Assembly (NCBI GenBank): GCA_964556145.1
Contig: CAZKVD010000001.1
Location: 14,349-78,348, forward strand
DNA from: F1-20-MAGs119 sp964556145
GTDB taxonomy: Bacteria; Actinomycetota; Acidimicrobiia; Acidimicrobiales; Ilumatobacteraceae
Reading direction: 5' to 3'
DNA: 64,000 bases
Positions 22,711 through 30,551 of this stretch are shown here, piece after piece (positions within the stretch are counted from its first letter, which is position 1; each line of letters opens with the position of its first letter). The notes under the pieces were generated by a model. The model made no database searches and was not told where the DNA came from. It was given only the letters and a program-made list of their open reading frames with translations. Both the position numbers and the translations under genes were made by a program.

Positions 22711-23609
22711 ATGATTTCGTGATGCACCGTTCGGCCCCACCACGTCTGCCGAGGTCGCTGATTCCGGTGACGCGCCGCATCTCCGGACTGCTGCACGGCG
22801 ATTACTCGGGTCTGCTGCACCGAGCCGGATCGGAGCTCGGCGACATTCGCCGGTACAACGAGGGCGACGACGTTCGCCGAATCGACTGGCCGGCAACTGC
22901 GCGGACGAACGAAACCCAGGTGCATGACACGATCGCCGACCACGAACTCGACGTGTGGTTGGTGGTGGATGCGTCGGCAAGCATGTCGTTCGGAACCGCG
23001 CGGTCGACCAAGTACAGGCTCGCCATCGATGTGGCCGGAGCCGTGGGGTTGCTTGTCGCCCAATCGGGCAATCGAGTCGGTTGTGTCCTTGCGGGCAATG
23101 ACGGCCACGTCGTCCCACGTGCCGGAACGGCCCACCTGGCGGGAGTTCTGGCCACGCTGGAACGTGCGGGTGCAAGCGCGGGTGGGTCGGTCGCCGATCC
23201 CGTTCGTGCGCTTGCCGTTCCCATGTCGCCGCGCACGCGGCGCGGCCTCGTCGTCGTCGCCTCTGACTTCTTCGATCCCGGATGGCCGGTCGAACTGTCG
23301 CGGTTGTCACGTCGGCACGACGTCATCGCGGTGGTGGTTTTGGATCCGCGCGAGCTGTCGTTGCCTGACGTCGGCGTGGTCGACTTCGAGGATCCCGAAA
23401 CCGGCAATGTGGCCACCATCGACACGTCGCGGGGCGACGTTCGGGAACGTTTCGCCGTCGAAACGCGCCGCCGTCTCGACCAACGAATTGCCGCATTGCG
23501 GGCCGCAAGGGTCGATGTCGTCGAACTTCGGACCGACTCCGATTGGGTGCCGGTGCTGGCCGGATTTCTCAGATCCCGTAAGCGCCGCTTGGCAACGGTG
23601 GCACGGTGA
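22704..23609 (+). CDS. DUF58 domain protein of the MoxR operon
   Basis: A 301-residue protein containing the DUF58 signature GSELGDIRRYNEGDDVRRIDWPATART (here quoted in parts: EGDDVRRIDWPATART) at about residues 46-73, followed by a VWA-like fold whose first strand ends VVDASASMSFG (D-x-S-x-S). No membrane segment is apparent, unlike many DUF58 proteins. Start GTG at 22704 (or 22707) overlaps the MoxR stop. MoxR, DUF58 and VWA proteins are thought to form a chaperone-like system at the membrane; the client is unknown. Confidence 0.9.
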   Translation: MVNDFVMHRSAPPRLPRSLIPVTRRISGLLHGDYSGLLHRAGSELGDIRRYNEGDDVRRIDWPATARTNETQVHDTIADHELDVWLVVDASASMSFGTARSTKYRLAIDVAGAVGLLVAQSGNRVGCVLAGNDGHVVPRAGTAHLAGVLATLERAGASAGGSVADPVRALAVPMSPRTRRGLVVVASDFFDPGWPVELSRLSRRHDVIAVVVLDPRELSLPDVGVVDFEDPETGNVATIDTSRGDVRERFAVETRRRLDQRIAALRAARVDVVELRTDSDWVPVLAGFLRSRKRRLATVAR

Positions 23610-24568
23610 TGGTTGCTCTCACTTTCCTGTCGGCATGGCGGCTCAGCTTTCTCGTGTTGCCGGCCGCGCTCGTGGTGCTGGCGTTCGTCAGCGCCAAGCG
23701 GCGCCCCGGGCGTACCGTCAAGTTCAGTTCGCTCGAATTGTTCGAGGGGCTCGTTGTCAGGCCGTCACGGGCCAAGCAGGCCCTTCCCGTCGCACTCGTT
23801 GCTTTGGCAATGTGCGCCGGTGTCGTTGGTGCGGCACGTCCCGCCTACGAAGAGACCGACAAGAGCGAAAAAGCCGTGGTCGTGCTGGCGATCGATGTCT
23901 CGTTGTCAATGAGTGCGACCGACGTTGCGCCATCGCGCATCGAGGTGGCAAAGAAGTCAGCGATTCGCTTCGTCGACAATGCACCCGCCGACACTCTCAT
24001 CGGTGTCGTTGCATTCGACAGCAATGCCCAACAGATCATCTCGGCCACAGACAATCGCGAAGCGTTGCGACGCGTCATCTCGCGGCTTGAACCCGGCACC
24101 GGAACCGCAATCGGTGAGGCGATCTTTGCCTCGCTCGACACAATCTCGGCGGCTGCCGACTCGACCGATGCCGACAAGGCGATCGGCACCATCATCTTGT
24201 TGTCCGACGGAACCACCACCACGGGCCGGCCCGACAACGAGGCCGCCGCTGCCGCGCAGGCACGCGGGGTCAAGGTCAACACGATCGCCTTCGGAACTCC
24301 CGACGGCACGGTCGTCACTCCTGACGGGCAAACCGTTCCGGTGCCACCCGATGAGCAGGCGTTGCAGAACATCGCAGACACCGCGCGGGGCAAGTCGTTC
24401 AGTGCGACGACGGAAGATGCACTGACGAAGATCTACGATTCGCTCGGCAGTTCCATCGTTCGCAAGGTCGTGGTCCGCGAAGTCTCGGGCTGGTTCGCCC
24501 TCAGCGGCGTGCTGTTGATTTTCGCCGCAGCCGTTCTGTCGTTGCGCTGGTTCCGTCGACTCGTCTAG
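23606..24568 (+). CDS. VWA-domain membrane protein (BatA-like)
   Basis: A 320-residue protein with two N-terminal membrane segments (about 7-27 and 59-78), an exported von Willebrand A domain with an intact MIDAS motif (LAIDVSLSMSATD, D-x-S-x-S, then a conserved Thr in GTGTAIGEA and Asp in LLSDGTTTTG), and a C-terminal membrane helix (about 294-313). This is the BatA/BatB layout. The start GTG 23606 overlaps the DUF58 stop by four bases. It ends on a CTAG shared with the stop of the convergent TetR gene. Confidence 0.9.
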   Translation: MMVALTFLSAWRLSFLVLPAALVVLAFVSAKRRPGRTVKFSSLELFEGLVVRPSRAKQALPVALVALAMCAGVVGAARPAYEETDKSEKAVVVLAIDVSLSMSATDVAPSRIEVAKKSAIRFVDNAPADTLIGVVAFDSNAQQIISATDNREALRRVISRLEPGTGTAIGEAIFASLDTISAAADSTDADKAIGTIILLSDGTTTTGRPDNEAAAAAQARGVKVNTIAFGTPDGTVVTPDGQTVPVPPDEQALQNIADTARGKSFSATTEDALTKIYDSLGSSIVRKVVVREVSGWFALSGVLLIFAAAVLSLRWFRRLV

Positions 24569-25155
24569 TTGGCGTTGATGATCGCCATTGCCGCGTCAGC
24601 GACGGTGGCGGCCGCACGCTCGCCGAGGGCGGCGCTCATCGCCTCCATGTTCGGAATGTCGAACAGCGCGGCGACAACGACCAGCTTTTCGTCGGACACA
24701 CGTTTGATGTCGTCGCCCAGCCATCGGCGCAACTGTTGATTCAACAACTCGACCCGTCCGAACCGGGCCATTGCGGCTGCCGGCCACTCGTGGGCAAGGG
24801 CTTCGGATGTGCGGGTGATGACTCCCTGCTTCTCCGAGAATTCGACGCGCAGTTCCGCTAGGGCCAACAGTCGCGACGCCAAGTCACCATTGGGTGGATC
24901 AGCGTTGAAGTACTGCTCGACACGCGGGTACCAGTAGCCGATCATTCCGGCAATGACCTCGTTGAACGAGCCGAAGTAGCGGAAGAGCGTGCGCTCCGAG
25001 ACCCCTGCGCGGGCGGCAACTTCGGCAACGGGCGGGTTGTAGCGACCTTCGGAGAAGAGTTCGGCCAACGCCTCGTAAACCGCGCGCTTGCCACGCTCGA
25101 CACGTTCGTGCCGGCCGTCCTTCTTCTCGTCGTTGCCCGCTGGTTCGTCGGCCAT
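24565..25155 (-). CDS. TetR-family transcriptional regulator
   Basis: A 196-residue TetR protein with a charged arm (residues 1-20) and HTH at about 40-65 (VAEVAARAGVSERTLFRYFGS). The C-terminal domain is helical with no recognisable ligand signature. ATG at 25155; a longer frame upstream is unlikely because it would consume the whole divergent promoter region. It is divergent from the methyltransferase gene with 76 bp between starts, which contain the short inverted repeat GGCAG-N5-CTGCC at 25189-25203, a possible operator. Confidence 0.85.
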   Translation of the reverse strand: MADEPAGNDEKKDGRHERVERGKRAVYEALAELFSEGRYNPPVAEVAARAGVSERTLFRYFGSFNEVIAGMIGYWYPRVEQYFNADPPNGDLASRLLALAELRVEFSEKQGVITRTSEALAHEWPAAAMARFGRVELLNQQLRRWLGDDIKRVSDEKLVVVAALFDIPNMEAMSAALGERAAATVADAAMAIINAN

Positions 25156-25231
25156 CACTGCCAATTTATCGCTCCAGAAGTGGCTAGTGGCAGACCGCCT
25201 GCCAAATACGGCAAACCCTATGCTCGCCTCC

Positions 25232-26440
25232 ATGAACCCCACGCCAGCCGACGATTTCTACCGCCGGTGCGGCATCGTGCGACATGAAGGCGGGATGGAG
25301 TTCTGGGCCGATCTCGCATTGCGATCCGGTGACGATGTCGCAACGGAGATTGGTGATGTCCTCGAGCGTCGCGCCTACGGACGCGCCGGCGCCGGTGACG
25401 TCGAGGTGTTCTGTGCCGATGTCGATCGGCAACGCGTGACGGTTGATGCATCGGCACCACACACTTGGACGTGGTTGAACGTCTTGGCGGGCGTGTCCGA
25501 CGTTGATACAGCTCTCGATCTCGGGTGCGGTGGGGGAGTCGCAACGTGCTTCGTTGCCGAACGCCATCCCGACGCGCGCGTCGTCGGAGTGGATTCCAGT
25601 CCCATCGCGATCGCCACGGCGCGCGCAATGGCCGCAGAACTCGGCTTGTCGAATGTCGAGTTCATCGTTGCCGACGTGGCGGGTCTCGGTCTCGACTGCG
25701 AATTCGATCTGGTGATGTCGAGTGCGGTGTGGGCAGAGACCGTCGACTGGGTTCACGGCGGACGTTGGTGGTCGGCATTGAACGAACTACCGAAACTGCT
25801 CGCCCCTGGCGCGGTGCACAGCGCCCTCGCACAGACTGCGGCACGTCACCTTGCCGCAAACGGTGTTTACCTGTCGCTCGAACGATGCCGTGACCTCGCC
25901 GGTTTGGGTGCGTGGGTGGCGGCACAACAAAACGTCGGTCTCAACTTCGATACTGCGATCAGCGACATTCTGACGATCGACGGCGTGCTGACCGGGCCCG
26001 AGCGACTGCCACTCGTCGCGGTGCACCGCAAGACCCTTCCGGCGTCGCCCAACGACATCGTGCAGTGGCGACTCAGCGTCGGCGATCCGAAACTCGACGA
26101 GGGGATCCTCACCGAGGTGGCCATGGCGTCCGGCCCACCGTGGGCACTCTCCGAGGGCGTGGTGTTCGACGCGCGCGAGAACCTCGATGATTTCGCAGCC
26201 GCGCTGTTGTTGCTTGAACGCGGAGACGAAGGGAAGTTGTATTTCGCCACGACACGTGGCGTGCGGGAAGTTCTGGCGTCGAGTCCCGACGGAGGGGTCG
26301 ATCAGTTCCGTCCCCTGTACCGCCGAATGCGCAACGAAATCGGCCAACGGCGGATGGTTGTTGGCCGGCGCGACGCGGTCGCAAGCGACCTTGCCGAGAT
26401 TCTGCCGCGACCACCGGTCAGTCGTGGTGGGGGACGATGA
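25232..26440 (+). CDS. SAM-dependent methyltransferase-like protein
   Basis: A 402-residue protein. Residues about 85-180 form a class I methyltransferase Rossmann core: motif I LDLGCGGGVATCFVAE, motif II acidic residue in VVGVDSSPIAIATARAMA, and VEFIVADVAG. Around it are an N-terminal helical domain of about 80 residues and a C-terminal extension of about 200 residues that I do not recognise. The substrate is unknown. ATG at 25232 is preferred; ATG 25220 in the same frame would add four residues. It is divergent from a TetR gene and overlaps the convergent stress-protein gene by 23 bp. Confidence 0.75.
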   Translation: MNPTPADDFYRRCGIVRHEGGMEFWADLALRSGDDVATEIGDVLERRAYGRAGAGDVEVFCADVDRQRVTVDASAPHTWTWLNVLAGVSDVDTALDLGCGGGVATCFVAERHPDARVVGVDSSPIAIATARAMAAELGLSNVEFIVADVAGLGLDCEFDLVMSSAVWAETVDWVHGGRWWSALNELPKLLAPGAVHSALAQTAARHLAANGVYLSLERCRDLAGLGAWVAAQQNVGLNFDTAISDILTIDGVLTGPERLPLVAVHRKTLPASPNDIVQWRLSVGDPKLDEGILTEVAMASGPPWALSEGVVFDARENLDDFAAALLLLERGDEGKLYFATTRGVREVLASSPDGGVDQFRPLYRRMRNEIGQRRMVVGRRDAVASDLAEILPRPPVSRGGGR

Positions 26441-26849
26441 CCACCGGCACCTTGCTGTGCGCAGCCACGTACGAGGCAACCGATCCGAGAATCAAGCCGC
26501 TGAGTCCCGTATGCCCCTTGGCACCGATCACCACCAAGTCGGCATCGGAGTCGCGCAACTCGATTCGGGCTTCACCCTGCACCAAGGCGTGTTTCAACAT
26601 GACCTGGTGATCCTTTGCCAGTGGCAGGAACTCCTTGAATTCGTTGTCGATCAACTCGGTGGGAACCGATTCGTCGATGGTCATCGCCGCGCCGAGTTCG
26701 TTGCCGTAGATGTACGGATGCCACACGTGCAACAACAGCACTGTGTCGCCGGGCTGCGAGTTTTCGATGGCCCAGTGCGCCGCACTTCGTGCGTTGGGTG
26801 ACCCGTCGGTTCCCACCACGATTCGTTTTGCCTTGTGTCTGTCTCTCAT
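26418..26849 (-). CDS. universal stress protein (UspA family)
   Basis: A 143-residue Usp with the N-terminal strand RIVVGTDGSPNARSA and the ATP-binding C-terminal motif GAKGHTGLSGLILGSVASYV, which fits G-x2-G-x9-G-S/T. ATP binding is therefore likely. ATG at 26849 has GGAGG nine bases upstream. An alternative in-frame ATG at 26891 overlaps the GH130 stop (TGATG) and would add 14 residues, so coupling to the upstream gene is possible. It is the last gene of the GT4/GH130 cluster. Confidence 0.88.
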   Translation of the reverse strand: MRDRHKAKRIVVGTDGSPNARSAAHWAIENSQPGDTVLLLHVWHPYIYGNELGAAMTIDESVPTELIDNEFKEFLPLAKDHQVMLKHALVQGEARIELRDSDADLVVIGAKGHTGLSGLILGSVASYVAAHSKVPVVIVPHHD

Positions 26850-26890
26850 TTCAACCACCTCCTGAGTGGAACTCGACTGTGAACGTTGCA

Positions 26891-28348
26891 TCAGGTCAGC
26901 CTCTCGAGAAGCTCGTCGAGGTTGGCAACTGCGAAGCCGATCGATTGGTCGGCGATTCCGAACGGGATGAGGAGATTGCCGCCCGCTCTCATCGAGCCAC
27001 ACGAATAAACGACGTTCGGAACGTACCCGTCACGTTCGCTCTGAAGCGGTGCCAGCAACGGTTCGTCGAGGGTGCTGATCACGCGCATCGGATCGTGGAG
27101 ATCGAGAAGCATTGCACTCAGGGTGTAGGTACGCATCGGTCCCACGGCGTGGGTCAGCACAAGCCACCCTGCCTCGGTCTCGATGGGTGGACCGGAGTTG
27201 CCCAGCTGAATCAACTCCCACGGTCGTGTGGGGCGCTGCAGAATCTCGCTCTTTTCCCAATACTCGAGGTGGTGTGAAAACGCGATCGAGTTGGTCTCGA
27301 AGTCGGCCCGCGACAACGCGACGTACCAGCCATCGATCTTCTTGGGAAAGATCGCAAGACCCTTCCCCTCGGCAGCGGGCCCAGAGACCGGCGAGATGTC
27401 GAAAGTGAGGAAGTCGTCCGTCTCGATGAGTTGTTGCGAGATGTCCCTTCCATCGAAGGCGGTATAAGTCGCAACGTACTTGGCCTCGCCCGATGACCAG
27501 TTGGTTCGTGTGAACCGAGCATCCTCCATTCCGCGCCACTCGGCTGCAGCGAAGGGCCAGAGAACGCGTTCGGACTCTTTTGACTCGGAGGAAAATGTGA
27601 CCTTGTAATTCCGCTCCGCGATCGCATGAAAATGTTCCGAGGTTTGCTCTGCGTACCTGTACGTGTCGCGGTCATGAACCAAGCGGGTCAGGCGTTCTTC
27701 AAGTTCGCCAAGCGAGAATGAATCACCGAGTCCCTCGAGGACGTACCGCGCATTTTCCCCGAAATCCCCCATTTTTTCGAGCAATCCGACGAAGGCCATG
27801 TGTTCGAGTTTCGATTCGCCGTGTGCGCCCGCTGTGAGACACGAGCCGACCTCATCTAGGGCAACGTTTCCGCGTGTGTCCACCACCCCCGTCCGGAAGC
27901 CGATCGAGGACCTGTGCCCCTCGCCGATACAACGCACGCTCATGATGAATCGGGTGTGATCGGGCGGAAGCGCCGACTGGTCCGGGTGTGCGACCGCCGA
28001 CGGGTTGGTGATGCTTGCACCCTCGATCGAGCACTCGTGACTGAAGAATGCGCCGATGAGCCGCCAACGTTCTTCGTCGAGTGCAATGTCGGGTGCGATT
28101 CGATTCGCCACGCGCTGGGCGTGTGTCTCGAGAACCAGACCGAATTCCGGGTGGCGGTCGCCGAACCTGTCCTCGACATCGGCGAGTGCGGCGCGCACCT
28201 CGGCAGGCGACAACTGCATCACCCGACCAATGATGATGCTGGTTCGAGATTCACGCGAGCCGAAGTCGTCGTGGCCCGCCACGAAGAGACGAGAAAGGAC
28301 CCGCGAAGTATCGGGTGTGATGACGTGTGTCGTGCGTCGTGCGACCAT
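26891..28348 (-). CDS. GH130-family beta-mannoside phosphorylase-like protein
   Basis: A 485-residue protein. The C-terminal 300 residues match the five-bladed GH130 fold, including the catalytic-acid motif in WRGMEDARFTR (the family has G-x-E-D-P/A-R), and EGKGLAIFPKKIDGWY. The N-terminal about 170 residues are an added helical region. GH130 enzymes phosphorolyse or hydrolyse beta-mannosides, often beta-1,2- or beta-1,4-mannooligosaccharides. ATG at 28348 is chosen; a much longer frame upstream overlaps the preceding gene and is out of keeping with the family. Neighbouring glycosyltransferase and six-hairpin genes suggest turnover of the same intracellular glycan. Confidence 0.85.
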   Translation of the reverse strand: MVARRTTHVITPDTSRVLSRLFVAGHDDFGSRESRTSIIIGRVMQLSPAEVRAALADVEDRFGDRHPEFGLVLETHAQRVANRIAPDIALDEERWRLIGAFFSHECSIEGASITNPSAVAHPDQSALPPDHTRFIMSVRCIGEGHRSSIGFRTGVVDTRGNVALDEVGSCLTAGAHGESKLEHMAFVGLLEKMGDFGENARYVLEGLGDSFSLGELEERLTRLVHDRDTYRYAEQTSEHFHAIAERNYKVTFSSESKESERVLWPFAAAEWRGMEDARFTRTNWSSGEAKYVATYTAFDGRDISQQLIETDDFLTFDISPVSGPAAEGKGLAIFPKKIDGWYVALSRADFETNSIAFSHHLEYWEKSEILQRPTRPWELIQLGNSGPPIETEAGWLVLTHAVGPMRTYTLSAMLLDLHDPMRVISTLDEPLLAPLQSERDGYVPNVVYSCGSMRAGGNLLIPFGIADQSIGFAVANLDELLERLT

Positions 28349-28359
28349 GGTGAACGGAG

Positions 28360-29397
28360 TCAGTCCGTTCCGGTCAGCAAGCGCTCGTGTTGGAGAGTCG
28401 TGATCATCGCAATTGTCGATTCGGCCCCCTGGTTCTCGTTCGGGCGATCGGGGTGGAGGCCGTCGTAGCCACCGTGGCTTTCCGGGTCGAACATCGAAAC
28501 TCCGGCATCGTTCTTCCCATGGAACCACGACGTGGCAAGCGAGACGCCCTTCAACCAATGGTTGTCGCTCGTCAAGTGCCATGCCCGCGCGCAGGCGTTT
28601 GCGATGCCGGCCACCTCGATCGGCTGTTGGTCGAAGGCGGGCTGATTGTCCCGCGGTCCGCGGCCCCCGACGGGTGTCACTGACAGCCGATCGTCGAGGG
28701 TCTCGCGATTCAACAGCCACTCAAGAAGATCGAGGCCAGTCTCGATGTAGTCAATGCACCCGGTCCCTTCGCCTGCGGCGAGCAGAGCCTCGGGAATGAG
28801 TGCGTTGTGGTATGCCAAACGGTCCTCGGGCCAGGGCCACGTGCGATCCGCGCGCACCAAGTCGCACACCTCCTGCGCGGCGTCGTGCAAGAGAAATGCG
28901 GCGTCGTGGTGATGAGGATCAATGCGGGCCACTTCGGCGGCCCCGAGCGCCGCGTAGCACATCGAACGAATCGACGAGCCACGTTGAAGGCACGCGTGAT
29001 CGAAGGCCCGTTGGGCTTCGGACCGAACGTGATTGTCGAACCCCAATCGTGCGGCACTGCCGAATGCCCACAAAGCCCGCCCCCAGCAGTCATCAGTAGA
29101 AGGTGCGTCCGTCCACACTCTTTGGAAACTCAGGCGATTGCGAATCATTCCGGAATCGTCGACGGCATCGTGGATGAATTTCAACGCGATGCGTCCCAGC
29201 ACTTCCGACCCGAATGACCGGCCCTCGTCGTGCAGCGCTGCCACGACGAGCCGAGCATTGTCGTCCGTGCAGTATCCGAAACTGAACCGCGGGTGGCGGC
29301 CCTTTGCATGCTCAAGAATTCCTCGATCGTCCGTGAGGCGCGAGAGATGACGAAAACTCACCTTCTGCGAGTTGTCGATGGCCGTCTTCGTCGTCAT
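28360..29397 (-). CDS. six-hairpin glycosidase-like protein linked to GT4
   Basis: A 345-residue, mostly helical protein that starts HLSRLTDDRGILEHAKG and contains FGYCTDDNARLVVAAL, then repeated hairpins with conserved Trp and acidic residues (for example WGRALWAFGSAARLGF). This matches proteins found next to, or fused behind, GT4 glycosyltransferases and predicted as (alpha/alpha)6 barrels. The reaction is unknown. ATG at 29397 overlaps the GT4 stop by four bases, and the GH130 gene follows after 11 bp, so the three act together. Confidence 0.7.
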   Translation of the reverse strand: MTTKTAIDNSQKVSFRHLSRLTDDRGILEHAKGRHPRFSFGYCTDDNARLVVAALHDEGRSFGSEVLGRIALKFIHDAVDDSGMIRNRLSFQRVWTDAPSTDDCWGRALWAFGSAARLGFDNHVRSEAQRAFDHACLQRGSSIRSMCYAALGAAEVARIDPHHHDAAFLLHDAAQEVCDLVRADRTWPWPEDRLAYHNALIPEALLAAGEGTGCIDYIETGLDLLEWLLNRETLDDRLSVTPVGGRGPRDNQPAFDQQPIEVAGIANACARAWHLTSDNHWLKGVSLATSWFHGKNDAGVSMFDPESHGGYDGLHPDRPNENQGAESTIAMITTLQHERLLTGTD

Positions 29398-30548
29398 TGT
29401 CCGACTCCGAACTCGAGAGCTGCAACGGGGTTGGCCACTCGCGCCGCGAGATCCGCGTAGTCGGCGGCAACTGCAGACCATCGGTACGACGGTGCCATCG
29501 ACGCCGCGAGCATCCCCATGTTGGCGACGAGGCCGGGGTCGGTGATCACGCGCTCCATGGCATCGGCAAGTTCGTGGGCGGAGCCGTGCGACACCAACAG
29601 ACCTGCGCCGTCAGCGAGAATTTCCGTCGCGTGCGGGAACCTGGTGGCGATGACGGGACGTCCCGCGGCAATCGCGTCCACGAGCACACCCGATGTGATC
29701 TGGTCGTCCGAGTCGTACGGCAAGATGACGCACGTCGACTCGGTGATCAATTCCACGAGTGACCCGAGTGGACGATACGACGGGTCGAAAATCACCGAGT
29801 CGGCGATGCCGAGGCTTTCGGCACGCGCAAGCAGCATGTCGCGGTATGCCTCGCCGTCGTTCTCCAGAACCCGGGGATGCGTCCTGCCGGCGACGATGTA
29901 GCGAGCCGAGATACCGCGAGTCGCGAGCTCGCCCAAGGCATCGATCACCCATTCGATTCCCTTGCCCGGGCCGAGAAGTCCCCACGTCAGGAACGTGATT
30001 CCCGACGAGCGCGACGGGGCACCAAGCGTGCGCGGAACCGTTGCTCCGTGCACGATCGTGTTGACCTTGCTCGCCTCGACGTCGTAGCCAGCAACCAATC
30101 GCATGTGCGCAGTGTCGGTCATTGTGACCACGGCAGACGATGCGTCCACGATTCGCTCGAGTATGCGACGTTGAGATGCCGAAGGGTTGAGTGGCACCGT
30201 GTGCAGCGTGGTGACGACGGGAACCTCGACATCGTCGAGGAGAGCGAGTATCTCCTCGCCATCTTGCCCCCCGAAGATTCCGTACTCGTGCTGCAACAGC
30301 AAACACTCGTATCCATTCACGCGTCGTGCAACGGCACGACGGGAGGATGCCGAACCGGGACGCAAAACCGCAACCACCCGCATGTCGGTTGACCGGCTGT
30401 CGTCGACAGCGGCGCGTACCACGCCGACGTCGCGGATGCCGATCTCCGACAAACCGTTCGTCAGCGCGGCCGCGAACGTGGCGAGTCCGCACGGCGTCGG
30501 CGGGTAGGTGCTGAGGACTGCCAAAGCAGGTGATCTCCACTGGCTCAT
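29394..30548 (-). CDS. GT4-family glycosyltransferase
   Basis: A 384-residue GT-B enzyme. The N-terminal domain begins ALAVLSTYPPTPCGLATFA, with the glycine-rich loop of the family, and includes LLLQHEYGIFGG. The C-terminal nucleotide-sugar domain contains GLLGPGKGIEWVIDAL and the E-x7-E-like region near PVIATRFPHATEILADGAG. The donor is probably a nucleotide sugar such as GDP-mannose given the GH130 neighbour, but this is inference. It starts three bases after the stop of the LPXTG protein gene and overlaps the next gene by four bases. Confidence 0.88.
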   Translation of the reverse strand: MSQWRSPALAVLSTYPPTPCGLATFAAALTNGLSEIGIRDVGVVRAAVDDSRSTDMRVVAVLRPGSASSRRAVARRVNGYECLLLQHEYGIFGGQDGEEILALLDDVEVPVVTTLHTVPLNPSASQRRILERIVDASSAVVTMTDTAHMRLVAGYDVEASKVNTIVHGATVPRTLGAPSRSSGITFLTWGLLGPGKGIEWVIDALGELATRGISARYIVAGRTHPRVLENDGEAYRDMLLARAESLGIADSVIFDPSYRPLGSLVELITESTCVILPYDSDDQITSGVLVDAIAAGRPVIATRFPHATEILADGAGLLVSHGSAHELADAMERVITDPGLVANMGMLAASMAPSYRWSAVAADYADLAARVANPVAALEFGVGQ

Positions 30549-30551
30549 TGT

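Noticed and set aside
25189..25203. Inverted repeat GGCAG-N5-CTGCC between the TetR and methyltransferase genes as a firm operator
   Set aside because: Only 5-bp arms; noted in the TetR entry but too short to list as a supported site.
28349..28720. A 124-residue N-terminal extension of the GH130 protein
   Set aside because: It overlaps the six-hairpin gene almost completely and is Arg/Pro-rich out-of-frame sequence without family similarity.
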